This document shows positions 53,014 through 61,931 of a DNA stretch of 64,000 bases, piece after piece. Origin of the DNA: Variovorax sp. J22G73 (lineage in GTDB: Bacteria > Pseudomonadota > Gammaproteobacteria > Burkholderiales > Burkholderiaceae_C); assembly GCF_030317035.1 (NCBI RefSeq), contig NZ_JASZYK010000022.1, positions 1-64,000 of the forward strand, written 5' to 3'. Below the pieces are notes generated by a model. That model was not told where the DNA came from. It searched no databases and saw only the letters and a program-made list of their open reading frames with translations. The first letter of the stretch is position 1. Every line of letters starts with the position of its first letter. The translations under genes and the position numbers were made by a program.

Positions 53014-53529
53014 ATGACGTCCTTGATGTTTCCCCGTGTCTACCTCGCCGGCCCCGATGTGTTCCGACCGGACGCCGTTAACCACTTCCAGACATTGGCT
53101 GACGCCTGTGAAGAGTTCGGAATGGAGGCGCTGGCTCCGTTCGACGCGGCGCTAGCTTCCGCCACACCCCGTCAGATCTTCGAGGAGAACATGCGCATGC
53201 TGCGACGGGCAGACGGAATGATCGCGAATCTGGCGCCTTTCAGAGGCGCCGAGCCAGATGCGGGCACTGTCTTCGAAGTGGGAGCAGCCCATGCTCTGGG
53301 CATTCCCGTCGTGGCGTACGGTATGGGCGCGGGGAGCTACTCTGATCGGGTGCGAGCGCTTTATGGAGCGATTCTTGATGAAAAGGGCATCCTGCGCGAC
53401 AGCGCCGGCCACCTCATCGAGGACTGGGGATTCCCTATGAACCTCATGCTCGCATGTGCGGTACCCATCGAAGACGGGCCCGCCGGGGCCCTCCGGAAGC
53501 TGCGTAAATTGCTGCAAACAGAGAACTAG
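53014..53529 (+). CDS. nucleoside 2-deoxyribosyltransferase family protein
   Basis: 171 residues from ATG 53014; 52993 and 53026 are alternatives. Family motifs: VYLAGPDVF (sugar-binding), NMRMLRRADGMIANLAPFRG with the DxxD-like acidic residues, and PDAGTVFEVGAAHALGIPVVAY with the catalytic Glu. It swaps or hydrolyses the base of deoxynucleosides in purine/pyrimidine salvage, though some relatives act in antiphage NAD or nucleotide hydrolysis. No partner gene is attached, so salvage is the default reading. Confidence 0.88.
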   Translation: MTSLMFPRVYLAGPDVFRPDAVNHFQTLADACEEFGMEALAPFDAALASATPRQIFEENMRMLRRADGMIANLAPFRGAEPDAGTVFEVGAAHALGIPVVAYGMGAGSYSDRVRALYGAILDEKGILRDSAGHLIEDWGFPMNLMLACAVPIEDGPAGALRKLRKLLQTEN

Positions 53530-53669
53530 TGCGCACAAAAAAGATGGCTGGCGCTGCGATTCCTTCCGGCGCCACGGCCCCCACGGCCGGACGAAAGTGA
53601 CAAAACCTCGGCTTTGTCAACCTCCGGCGGAAAACCGCCTTCTCCGTCCTGCGCAAGAGGCCGTTGACA

Positions 53670-53852
53670 TTATTCACCCTCGGTTTCATCGTCAACGGCG
53701 CGATTGGACTTGCTTTGCGCCACGCACTGCATAAACGTAGGCTTGATCAAATCGCTGTTTCTCCAGCCCGCCGGCACCCATGTGCCGCAAAAAAACGTCT
53801 CAGCCCGTCCACCTGGTCCCAGCCGGAAAAGGGCCCCGTCACTCAGCCGCAT
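53670..53852 (-). CDS. 60-residue protein with WVPAGW motif
   Basis: ATG 53852 has GGAG 8 bases upstream. The product reads MRLSDGALFRLGPGG ... FFCGTWVPAGWRNSDL and ends in an acidic tail (AVDDETEGE). A related sequence, without a usable start, lies at 43829-43950, so this is more than a chance frame. No family recognised. Confidence 0.42.
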   Translation of the reverse strand: MRLSDGALFRLGPGGRAETFFCGTWVPAGWRNSDLIKPTFMQCVAQSKSNRAVDDETEGE

Positions 53853-54111
53853 GTGAGTAGCTCCGTGCTCATCGTGCTGGCCGCGGAAAGGGCTTTGTAA
53901 CGTCATCCGGCCATTTTGCACGCTATGGGACGCAACCAAGTTGCCAGCGAATCTGGCTCTTTCCAAGACTCGGTTCGGATCCTGCGCCGAAGCTTTGAAG
54001 TTAGTTCGAGAGCATGAGTGCGGCCAATGTCGATGGCTCGTAGTCCTGGTCCTACAAAGCAAAGAGTAATTCGGAATGTTTCAAGATGCTGCTGGAGACT
54101 AATCTCTTACC

Positions 54112-54306
54112 ATGCTTGAAATTCGCTTAGCTTGGCGACCCAATGTAATCCATCGGACGTTCGCTTCTATTGGGGAGGCAGATAGATGGATCGCGGCAAC
54201 GTCGCGTAACAGGCGCGAACTCGAAAGGGTCCTCAAAGCCGCGATTGAATACTATGGGCCCGGCTCCCACTGGATTGAACAGCGTGAAGGGACAAGCAAT
54301 GGCTGA
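54112..54306 (+). CDS. small protein of the BLUF operon (first)
   Basis: 64 residues: MLEIRLAWRPNVIHRTFASIG ... ERVLKAAIEYYGPGSHWIEQREG. Looks like a small alpha/beta unit. It resembles the next protein at both ends (EIRL near the start, HWIEQREG against CWIEEKASG), so the two may be diverged paralogues. Overlaps the next start by 8 bases. Function unknown. Confidence 0.55.
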   Translation: MLEIRLAWRPNVIHRTFASIGEADRWIAATSRNRRELERVLKAAIEYYGPGSHWIEQREGTSNG

Positions 54307-54526
54307 GATTCGCCTTTGTACAAAGTATTTACTGCGCGGAGGCCGCGTACATGTGATTTCGACCGGTTGGCTGATGGACACGCCCGCCGCTCGTTCCCAA
54401 GTCCAAGAGATGATTTCCAATACAAGCCGTTTCAGTGTTGTTGCTGAGTGCTGGATAGAGGAGAAGGCGAGTGGGAATTTTGTAGGATCTTCGGCGCGAC
54501 ATTTCGAATCCAGTAGCCCGTGCTGA
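54299..54526 (+). CDS. small protein of the BLUF operon (second)
   Basis: 75 residues: MAEIRLCTKYLLRGGRVHVIS ... SQVQEMISNTSRFSVVAECWIEEKASG. Overlaps the genes before and after it, so it is translated with the BLUF photoreceptor. It could bind the photoreceptor as an output partner, which is inference. No known domain. Confidence 0.58.
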   Translation: MAEIRLCTKYLLRGGRVHVISTGWLMDTPAARSQVQEMISNTSRFSVVAECWIEEKASGNFVGSSARHFESSSPC

Positions 54527-54930
54527 GTCGGCTGATTTACAGGAGCGTGTCCAAGAATCCTTCGGGAGAGGATGTCGCAAACATTCTGTCCGCCTCCCGT
54601 CGCAATAATCGTGAAATTGGAATCACGGGCGCGCTGTGCCACCTTCGCGGCACGTATATGCAATATCTTGAGGGTGAAGAGGCTGCTATAGAGTGTGTGA
54701 TGGCGGCCATTCTGCAAGACCAACGGCATTGCAACCTGTCCATTCTTGAATTCAGGTTTATCGCAGCAAGAGCATTTCCCCAGTGGTCAATGGCGATGCT
54801 CGAATGGAGCAGAGATATCGAAGTCACACTGGGCCCATTGGCAGACATGGGCCTGCATGGGATCACGTGTACTTCGGCGGCGCCGGTGTTTCGAGCGCTT
54901 ACGGCGTTGAAAGCGTGGCGAGCCCTTTAA
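54520..54930 (+). CDS. BLUF-domain blue-light photoreceptor
   Basis: 136 residues from GTG 54520, overlapping the preceding stop. A short, stand-alone BLUF protein: Tyr7 (LIYRS), Asn30 (SRRNN), Gln48 (YMQYLEG) and Trp89/Met91 (PQWSMAM) are the flavin-binding and switching residues, and ITGALC plus DQRH are family blocks. It binds FAD and changes hydrogen bonding on blue light. Residues after about 95 form a short C-terminal extension. With no enzymatic output domain it must act on a partner, perhaps the two small proteins encoded just before it. Confidence 0.92.
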   Translation: MLSRLIYRSVSKNPSGEDVANILSASRRNNREIGITGALCHLRGTYMQYLEGEEAAIECVMAAILQDQRHCNLSILEFRFIAARAFPQWSMAMLEWSRDIEVTLGPLADMGLHGITCTSAAPVFRALTALKAWRAL

Positions 54931-55556
54931 GGCGCCGCCGCCTGGCAGCACTGCCGCGTGGCTCTTTTATCCCAATCGCCATCAAATGAGTCCCTCGTCC
55001 TAGAAAGCCGTCGAAGCCGTTTGCTGGCTTTACAGACAAGACTTGTGCGATGTTCCTACGGTCGGCCGATGCTAGAAACCCAGCGGCGGCGGCGGTATAC
55101 CAACTTAACGCCTGACCGCGGGCCCTCGCAGGCAGGTGTAGGAGCGCGCGAGTTCTCAGGACATCACGATTAGCCCCGCATAGACTGGATACTTTGCTCC
55201 GGCTCCGCCCGCGGGTCCCCAAATGGTCTGCTCTTCGACAGCCGGCTTGACCAAAAAGCATGCGCGGTTTCCGGCCCCTACCAACAACGAGCCAGCGCAT
55301 CGGACTGTTAGGGGGGGAATTTCTCTCAATCGGAGATCTTCCCATCGGGCGGTCACTGCGCATTGAGGCATGGCGCGCCCCTCCCAGGTAGGCTGGACTT
55401 CGCAAGGCGAGGTTACGAGAACCGAGGGAGGCGCGACAGCCTCAAGCCTCTGTCCGACAGTGATCGTCACAAGTTCCATGCATGTTGATGTAGTCCGTGG
55501 CCGGTCGTCGATCGCCACCCATTTGCCCCTCCCCTCCTCGCGGAAGGAATGTTCCC
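54931..55556. other. gap upstream of the paoABC-like operon
   Basis: No firm gene. A leftward frame 55156-55479 (about 107 residues, MELVTITVGQRLEAV ... GAKYPVYAGLIVMS) has natural composition but no recognisable domain and no good start signal. The right end holds the ribosome binding site GGAAGGA for the next operon. Confidence 0.4.
55156..55479 (-). CDS. possible hypothetical protein
   Basis: 107 residues, ATG 55479, divergent from the aldehyde oxidoreductase operon. Mixed beta-type sequence (LVTITVGQRLEAVAPPSVLVT; LTVRCAGSLLVGAGNRACF). No known family, no clear ribosome binding site. Kept only because composition is better than that of other frames nearby. Confidence 0.28.
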   Translation of the reverse strand: MELVTITVGQRLEAVAPPSVLVTSPCEVQPTWEGRAMPQCAVTARWEDLRLREIPPLTVRCAGSLLVGAGNRACFLVKPAVEEQTIWGPAGGAGAKYPVYAGLIVMS

Positions 55557-56084
55557 ATGGACCCCAAAGTTTCTGATCCGCCGAATGCTCCTCCCGCCAT
55601 TGCTTCAAAACCGGCTTCGCTGGCGCTGTCAATCCGACTCAACGGCAAGTTGCACGAGCTGGACGTTGAACCATGGGTGACGTTGCTCGATCTGCTACGC
55701 GATCGTCTCGGCCTCACAGGGACCAAGAAGGGGTGCGACCACGGTCAATGTGGCGCGTGCACCGTTTTGCGGGATGGGCAGCGGATTAATTCCTGCCTTA
55801 CGCTCGCTGTGATGCACAACGGCAGGAACATCACAACCATCGAAGGACTCGCAAATGGGGAAGAGCTGCACCCGCTGCAAAAATCGTTTGTAGCTAATGA
55901 CGCGCTCCAATGCGGGTACTGCACACCCGGCCAGATATGTTCGGCCGTAGGCCTGATTGCTGAAGACCAGGCCCGCACAATTGACGATGTGCGCGAACTG
56001 ATGAGCGGCAATATCTGTCGCTGCGGCGCCTATCCGCAGATTCTTGCTGCCGTTTGCGAGGTGGCGTTCGGGCCAAAATCATGA
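55557..56084 (+). CDS. paoA: aldehyde oxidoreductase 2Fe-2S subunit (PaoA-like)
   Basis: 175 residues, ATG 55557 after GGAAGGA. Two [2Fe-2S] clusters: the plant-type site GTKKGCDHGQCGACTVL with a later Cys in INSCLTLAVM, and the second site CGYCTPGQICS plus NICRCGAY. The sequence follows E. coli PaoA, which passes electrons in the periplasmic aldehyde oxidase PaoABC. Unlike PaoA, the N-terminus (MDPKVSDPPNAPPAIAS) has no twin-arginine signal, so the enzyme may stay in the cytoplasm. Overlaps the next gene by 4 bases. Confidence 0.9.
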   Translation: MDPKVSDPPNAPPAIASKPASLALSIRLNGKLHELDVEPWVTLLDLLRDRLGLTGTKKGCDHGQCGACTVLRDGQRINSCLTLAVMHNGRNITTIEGLANGEELHPLQKSFVANDALQCGYCTPGQICSAVGLIAEDQARTIDDVRELMSGNICRCGAYPQILAAVCEVAFGPKS

Positions 56085-57142
56085 CACCCTTCACCTACAT
56101 CGAAGCGGAGTCGGTCGACGCTGCCCTAAAGTCGCTCGCCGCCAGCGCTGGACAGGGGCAGGCTCGTTTGATCGCCGGAGGGACCAATCTCATCGACCTG
56201 ATGAAGGAGAACGTAGAGCGGCCGATGCGTCTCATCGACATCAACGGTCTCGATCTACGGGGCATAGAAACTACTGCTGCCGGCGGACTGATGTTAGGCG
56301 CGCTTGCACGAAATGCAGCAACGGCATACGACGAGAGTGTTCGCCAAAACTACCCCTTGTTAAATGCGGCGCTCCTAGCGGGGGCCTCCCCACAGATCCG
56401 CAACATGGCCACCAACGGCGGCAATTTGCTGCAACGCACCCGTTGTGTGTACTTCTACGATATCAGCACACCGTGCAACAAGCGCCGCCCGGGGACGGGC
56501 TGTTCGGCCATCGGAGGCCTTACCCGCCAGCACGCAATCCTCGGTGCCAGCGATGCCTGCATTGCCACGCACCCGTCGGATATGTGTGTGGCCCTTGCGG
56601 CACTTGAAGCCACAGTGCATGTTCAATCGCAGCAGGGCCGAAGGACCATTGAATTAGCCGACTTTCACCGCTTGCCGGGTGACCAGCCGGAACGGGATAG
56701 TACGCTTGCCCCTGGCGAATTGATTACCCATATTGAGTTGCCGCCTGCGGCACAGTATCAGTCTCATTCCGCCTATTTGAAAATCCGAGACCGCGCATCC
56801 TACGCATTCGCGCTTGTGTCCGTGGCGGCCGCGCTGGATCTGGATGCGCATGGGATCGTGCGCAGCGCGCGCATCGCGCTGGGAGGCGTAGCGCATAAGC
56901 CGTGGCGTTCAGTGGAGGCTGAGCAAGTGCTCGCCGGCAAAGCAGCGAATACGCCGAATTTCGAGGCGGCCGCCGGGGTATTACTCCGCGGAGCCCGCAG
57001 CCATGGCGATAACGCTTTCAAGCTCGTCATGGCCCGTCGCGCAGTCGTCCGCGCGCTCGAAACAGCTGCCAAAGGCACCCGGGATCATGGCGACCATCCC
57101 AACGACAGTCCTGGACGACCGGATTTGAAGGAGCACCCATGA
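56081..57142 (+). CDS. paoB: aldehyde oxidoreductase FAD subunit (PaoB-like)
   Basis: 353 residues. FAD-binding CO-dehydrogenase flavoprotein fold (LIAGGTNLIDLMKENVERP). It keeps the special insertion of PaoB that holds a [4Fe-4S] cluster: Cys122 (QRTRCVYFYD), Cys132 (PCNKRRPG) and Cys141 (GTGC), not found in ordinary xanthine dehydrogenase FAD subunits. The last 25 residues are polar. Coupled to both neighbours by 4-base overlaps. Confidence 0.92.
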   Translation: MTPFTYIEAESVDAALKSLAASAGQGQARLIAGGTNLIDLMKENVERPMRLIDINGLDLRGIETTAAGGLMLGALARNAATAYDESVRQNYPLLNAALLAGASPQIRNMATNGGNLLQRTRCVYFYDISTPCNKRRPGTGCSAIGGLTRQHAILGASDACIATHPSDMCVALAALEATVHVQSQQGRRTIELADFHRLPGDQPERDSTLAPGELITHIELPPAAQYQSHSAYLKIRDRASYAFALVSVAAALDLDAHGIVRSARIALGGVAHKPWRSVEAEQVLAGKAANTPNFEAAAGVLLRGARSHGDNAFKLVMARRAVVRALETAAKGTRDHGDHPNDSPGRPDLKEHP

Positions 57143-59433
57143 CCGACCTCATCGAATCCTTGCACGCGCCGACGGCAGACGAGGGTACAGGTTCTGTAAC
57201 TTTAGGCATGCCCGTCTCCCGGGTGGACGGCCGAGCGAAGGTGACCGGCGAAGCGCGCTATGCAGCGGAGCATCCTGCGGAAGGCCTTGACCGGGAGCTG
57301 GCGTACGGAGTGATCGTCAACAGCACCATTGCCAAGGGTCGTATTTTGAGCATGCATATAGAAGCCGCGCTCGCGGTGCCCGGGGTGATGGACATTCTTA
57401 CCCATGAGAATCACCCGAAGACACGGTCGCTTGGCGTCTTCTACAAGGACATGACTTCGCCGGGGGGATCTCCCTTCAAGCCGCTGCATGATGCAAACAT
57501 ACGTTACAGCGGCCAACCCATTGCGCTCGTCGTGGCGCAGACGTTCGAGGCCGCCCGATACGCCGCCTCACTTGTCATCGTGGACTACGACATCGAGCCT
57601 CACGAGACGGACCTGATGGCGCACCTGGACCGAGCCCATAAGCCAAGCAGACTGAAGGCGGGCTATTCCCCGCCGCCCGGTGAAAAGGGCGATGCCGAAA
57701 TGGCTTTTGCGAGGGCGCCCGTGTCGATCGACGCGGAGTACTACAGCGGCGTGGAACATCACAATCCGATGGAGATGTTCGCCTCGACCGTGCTGCGCGA
57801 CGACGAAGGCCATTACTTGATATACGACAAGACGCAGAGCTCACAGAACAGCCGCTGGTATGTCTCGCGTATCTTTGGACTGTCGAAGCACAAAGTCACC
57901 GTGCGCAATCCCTACGTAGGTGGTGCTTTTGGCTCAGGTTTGCGCCCGCAATACCAGCTCATCCTCGCGATGATGGCCGCGATTCATCTGGAGCGTTCGG
58001 TGCGGGTGGTTATGACGCGTCAGCAGATGTTCACCTTCGGCCATCGACCCGAAACCTTTCAACGGGTTAAGCTCGCCGCAGAACGCGACGGGACCTTGCG
58101 CGCGATCGTGCACACCGCACTCGCCGAGACCTCCAGATTCGAAGACTACGTTGAGGTCGTCGTCAATTGGTCAGGCCAGCTGTACACATGCGACAACATC
58201 AAGCTCGGCTATGAAATTGTTTCGCTTGATCAGTTCAGCCCGATCGACATGCGAGCGCCCGGGGCTGCGCATGGTGTCCACGCGCTGGAGGTGGCTATGG
58301 ACGAACTAGCGCATGCACTGCAGATGGACCCGCTCGCGTTACGCTTAAAAAATTATGCCGAGCGCAATCCGATGGACGACATGCCCTACTCCACCAAGGA
58401 GCTGGCCGCCTGCTATCACCAGGGCGCAGAACGATTCGGGTGGGCATCCAGGTCACTAGAACCGCGCAGCATGCGCGACGGTCATGAACTCGTTGGCTGG
58501 GGAATGGCAACGGGCACCTGGGATGCGATGCAGATGTTCGCCCGCGCAAGCGCGGTACTTTACGCCGATGGGCGCTTGCTAGTGAGCAGCGCTGCCACGG
58601 ACATCGGCACCGGCACGTACACGGTGATGGGGATGATCGCGGCGGCGGCAATGGGGCTTCCATTGGAGCAGGTTACTTTCCAGCTGGGCGACTCTACTCT
58701 GCCTGTTGCGCCCATCGAAGGCGGCTCCTCTCATGTCACGACGGTGGGCTCTGCGGTCCAAGGAGCATGCGAAAAGCTGCAGCGCAGGCTTTTCCGAATG
58801 GCCCGCGCGTTGCCGCATTCCCCTGTGGCCGAGGCACCATTCGAGCAGATCGAATTCGTGGAGGGGCGGCTTCGCCTGAAGCAGTCACCCGAAAAAGGCA
58901 TTGCGCTGTCAGTACTCATGTCAGCAAACGGTATAGACCGCGTGGAGGAAAAGTATCTCCTCCTGCCGAGCCTGTTCAAGCAACGCAAATATGTCCGCGC
59001 AACGCATTCGGCAGTGTTCTGCGAGGTCAAGGTGGACGAGGCATTGGGGACCGTGCGAGTCACGCGGGTAGTGAGCGCCATTGCTGCTGGCCGCATCTTG
59101 AGTGCCAAGACGGCGCACAGCCAGGTCACTGGCGCTGTGGTATGGGGCATCAGCCAAGCCCTGCATGAGGAAACCCATTCCGACCATCGGCTTGGGAGGT
59201 TCATGAACCACAACTTGGCCGAATATCACGTCGCGGTGAATGCTGACATTCACGACATCGATGTGATCTTCGTGCATGAAGACGATCGCGTGGTGAGCGA
59301 GCTTGGCGCGAAGGGAGTGGGTGAAATCGGCATCGTTGGTGTTGCTGCCGCTGTCAGCAATGCCATCTTTCACGCAACGGGGCGGCGAATTCGTAGTACG
59401 CCGATGACACCGGATAAAGTGATGGCACCGTAG
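57139..59433 (+). CDS. paoC: aldehyde oxidoreductase molybdopterin subunit (PaoC-like)
   Basis: 764 residues. Molybdopterin cytosine dinucleotide-type large subunit of the xanthine oxidase family: VSRVDGRAKVTGEARYAAEH at the start, GGAFGSGLRPQYQ, a Moco-binding AATDIGTGTYTVMG, and the catalytic Glu in GAKGVGEIGIVG near the end. PaoC-type enzymes oxidise aromatic and other aldehydes to acids. No XdhC/PaoD-type cofactor-insertion gene follows in the window, so maturation must use an unlinked factor. Confidence 0.92.
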   Translation: MTDLIESLHAPTADEGTGSVTLGMPVSRVDGRAKVTGEARYAAEHPAEGLDRELAYGVIVNSTIAKGRILSMHIEAALAVPGVMDILTHENHPKTRSLGVFYKDMTSPGGSPFKPLHDANIRYSGQPIALVVAQTFEAARYAASLVIVDYDIEPHETDLMAHLDRAHKPSRLKAGYSPPPGEKGDAEMAFARAPVSIDAEYYSGVEHHNPMEMFASTVLRDDEGHYLIYDKTQSSQNSRWYVSRIFGLSKHKVTVRNPYVGGAFGSGLRPQYQLILAMMAAIHLERSVRVVMTRQQMFTFGHRPETFQRVKLAAERDGTLRAIVHTALAETSRFEDYVEVVVNWSGQLYTCDNIKLGYEIVSLDQFSPIDMRAPGAAHGVHALEVAMDELAHALQMDPLALRLKNYAERNPMDDMPYSTKELAACYHQGAERFGWASRSLEPRSMRDGHELVGWGMATGTWDAMQMFARASAVLYADGRLLVSSAATDIGTGTYTVMGMIAAAAMGLPLEQVTFQLGDSTLPVAPIEGGSSHVTTVGSAVQGACEKLQRRLFRMARALPHSPVAEAPFEQIEFVEGRLRLKQSPEKGIALSVLMSANGIDRVEEKYLLLPSLFKQRKYVRATHSAVFCEVKVDEALGTVRVTRVVSAIAAGRILSAKTAHSQVTGAVVWGISQALHEETHSDHRLGRFMNHNLAEYHVAVNADIHDIDVIFVHEDDRVVSELGAKGVGEIGIVGVAAAVSNAIFHATGRRIRSTPMTPDKVMAP

Positions 59434-59776
59434 ATGCGCGCAAAGGGCTTTTTCGGGTCCAGCCTTCTTTGGCAATGGCAGCAATGCCACGCGCGGATCC
59501 GGCTGAAGAAGGGCGTTGTCAAGATCCGGTGAACTAAATTCCATCGGGCTTAACATTGAAATCCCTTGCAAGGACAGCAGGAGAGCGCGACTGCAACAGC
59601 GTTGCGGCACGCCTATTTAAACGCTTGATGCAAGCCATTTCGTAGTGAATCTCGGGCGCGGCGCGGGAGAGACCGCTGGCTGGACTGTGCAGGGCTTTGG
59701 CCTTGTTCGTCGTTGCACCGCCTCCGCACGTTGCCCCGCCTGTCCTGGGGATGTCACCGGTTTGACGGTGTCGCTT
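59434..59776. other. gap downstream of paoC
   Basis: No gene, RNA or clear terminator could be identified in this stretch. Confidence 0.4.
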
Positions 59777-60019
59777 TTACGAGCCGCCTCGTTTGGTTTT
59801 TAACAGGCCGCGAACGTTGAGCGCTGCGAGACAGACCTGCAAGGCGATGAGTGCATAGGCCGACGTATGCACACCCCAGACAGTCCAGGCGGCATTGCTG
59901 AGAAGAAAGACCCAAAAACCAATGTTCCTTCGCCTCTCTTTGGTCGATGCGACAAGCCAACCCGCCAGCAGGGACAGTGCGAATGCCCCCCATTGAATTA
60001 AATCGAGAGCCTCGTTCAT
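59777..60019 (-). CDS. small three-helix membrane protein
   Basis: 80 residues with three hydrophobic segments (WGAFALSLLAGWLVAS; IGFWVFLLSNAAWTVWGV; YALIALQVCLAALNVRGLL) and a basic tail (KTKRGGS). The look recalls half-transporters such as SemiSWEET or PnuC-type fragments, yet no diagnostic motif is present. Isolated gene; function unknown. Confidence 0.72.
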   Translation of the reverse strand: MNEALDLIQWGAFALSLLAGWLVASTKERRRNIGFWVFLLSNAAWTVWGVHTSAYALIALQVCLAALNVRGLLKTKRGGS

Positions 60020-60368
60020 TTTTTTAAAGTATTTGCCGGCTCACATTGCAAGCGGGTTGATAGGACGGGAGGCTTTTAGAGCGGGACCGCAGACGAGCTT
60101 GAAACATATGATTGTTGAAACCTCGTTCCGACCGGGATGCGACGTGCGGGAAACTTCGCCAAGGGTTGGATGGTCCAACCCGCCCTCCTTGGAGCAAACG
60201 GGAGCTTGCCGCTGCAGCGCAAGTCCGCCGGGCGTCGCTGGAGCTCATCGGAGGAGGCGATCGTTTTCCGGGCTTGTTCAATCCTTGAAGAGGTGCTCGA
60301 GGAAATCGTAGGAAACCGGCGCATCGATGCTGCTTGATGACGGGTAGTCGGCAGTCGGCCACACCTCT
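60020..60368. other. gap without a supported gene
   Basis: Only short frames; none with a motif or ribosome binding site. Promoter of the leftward small membrane gene lies at the left end. Confidence 0.4.
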
Positions 60369-60767
60369 CTACCTTTCAGTTGTGTGAACAAAGCAGAGTT
60401 TGTGTCCCTCGGGGTCGAGGCAGTACGCAGCATAGAAGTCCGGCGCGTAGCGCAGCCGCAAGCCAGGCAGGCCCTGGTCCACGCCTCCATTCGAAATCGC
60501 GGTTCGCCAGGCGGCGTCGACCGCCGACCGCTCGCTGGCCAAGAAGCTCACCTGCGTGCCGTGGCCCACCGTGGCCTCGCCGACGTCGAAGGGCATACTG
60601 ACAACAAACTGCGGCCAGCGCCGCCCCGGCATCCGCCAAACGAGTCCCGCCGGTCCCACGTCCTCAAGCGGCACTAAGCGTTCGAGGCCGAAATGAACCA
60701 GCACGCGGTCGTAGAACGTGCACAGCCGCGGGAGGTCTTTCGCACCGATCTGGATGTGCGCGAACAT
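60369..60767 (-). CDS. VOC-family (glyoxalase-like) protein
   Basis: 132 residues in the two-module VOC fold: FAHIQIGAKDLPRLCTFYDRVL opens module one, and module two ends with FYAAYCLDPEGHKLCFVHT, whose final Glu and His are metal-ligand positions. Members are glyoxalases, dioxygenases or resistance proteins; the sequence does not say which. It lies 10 bases downstream of an SDR gene and so is probably co-transcribed. Confidence 0.88.
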   Translation of the reverse strand: MFAHIQIGAKDLPRLCTFYDRVLVHFGLERLVPLEDVGPAGLVWRMPGRRWPQFVVSMPFDVGEATVGHGTQVSFLASERSAVDAAWRTAISNGGVDQGLPGLRLRYAPDFYAAYCLDPEGHKLCFVHTTER

Positions 60768-60777
60768 GGCGGCCGTC

Positions 60778-61650
60778 TCAGATGAACGGTACGCCGCCCG
60801 TCACGGGGATGGTCGCGCCGGAAATGTAGCTTGCCTGGTCAGAAGCCAGCAGAACGTACACCGCCTGCAATTCAGCGGGCTGGCCCGGACGCTTCATCGG
60901 CGTCTGGGTGCCGAACTCCTTCACCTTGTCCGGCGGCATCGTTGAAGGAATCAGCGGCGTCCAGAAGGGCCCAGGTGCCACGCAGTTCACACGGATACCC
61001 TTCTCGGCCAGCAGTTGCGCCATACCCCCTGTCATGTTCTGGATGGCGCCCTTCGTTGCCGCGTAGGCCACGAGCGTCGCGTTCGGTTTGTCCGCATTGA
61101 CCGAGGCGGTGCTAATGATCGCGCTGCCCGGCTTCATGTGTGCCACGGCGGCCTTGCAGAGAAAGAAGTTGGCGTAGACGTTAGTGCGAAAAGTGCGGTC
61201 GAACTCGTCCGCGGTGATCTCTCCCAGGTCTTTATGACTCATCTGAAACGCCGCGTTGTTCACCAGGATGTCGAGCTTGCCAAAGCGCTGCACCGCCGTG
61301 TCGACTAGCGTCCTGCAATGCGCCTCTTCGCAAATGTCGCCCGGCACTGCAACGCACATCCGGCCCTCGCGTTCGAGCAGCTCCTTGCAGGCCTGCGCGT
61401 CGCCCTCTTCCTCCGCCAAGTACGAGATCAGTACGTCGGCGCCTTCACGCGCGAACGCGAGCGCCACAGCACGGCCGATGCCGCTGTCGCCGCCCGTAAT
61501 CAACGCGGCCTTTCCCTTGAGCTTGCCGCTGCCGATATAGGAGGACTCGCCGAAGTCCGGTCGCGGTGTCATCATCGACTCCAGACCAGGGGGGGCCTGC
61601 TCCGGTGTGTTGAAAGGGGGGCGGGGGCCCGCGTGCTGAGGATGTGTCAT
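60778..61650 (-). CDS. SDR family oxidoreductase (YghA-like)
   Basis: 290 residues. Classical SDR with a 40-residue N-terminal extension: GGDSGIGRAVALAFAREGADV binds NAD(P), NNAAF is the NAG-type motif, and the active site is Ser in IISTASVN with Tyr-x-x-x-Lys in VAYAATKGAI. The extension and the PFWTPLIPSTMPPDKV loop match the YghA group, often linked to stress and found beside catalase or general stress genes. Substrate unknown. Confidence 0.9.
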   Translation of the reverse strand: MTHPQHAGPRPPFNTPEQAPPGLESMMTPRPDFGESSYIGSGKLKGKAALITGGDSGIGRAVALAFAREGADVLISYLAEEEGDAQACKELLEREGRMCVAVPGDICEEAHCRTLVDTAVQRFGKLDILVNNAAFQMSHKDLGEITADEFDRTFRTNVYANFFLCKAAVAHMKPGSAIISTASVNADKPNATLVAYAATKGAIQNMTGGMAQLLAEKGIRVNCVAPGPFWTPLIPSTMPPDKVKEFGTQTPMKRPGQPAELQAVYVLLASDQASYISGATIPVTGGVPFI

Positions 61651-61931
61651 GGTTCGCTCCGTTTCACCACGTTTTTGAAGAGGTCAGCATTCAAGGTATG
61701 CGTTGTTTCAGTTGCTTCCATCGGACAAATGCTCGACCCCACGCCTCACTGCTGCGATAGGGGAACTTGCGCCGTTCGTGATCGCTGCGTTTCCCTGATG
61801 TCTATGAGCAGTTGGCCTCGGTTCAAGGTCGCACATACGTTGTTAGATTAGCCCCCTCAGCAGCGCAATAAAAGGCGGAGAGGCTGCACTGCGAGCGTCT
61901 TAAGATCACGGTCCGTTCAAGGGAATCCCCC

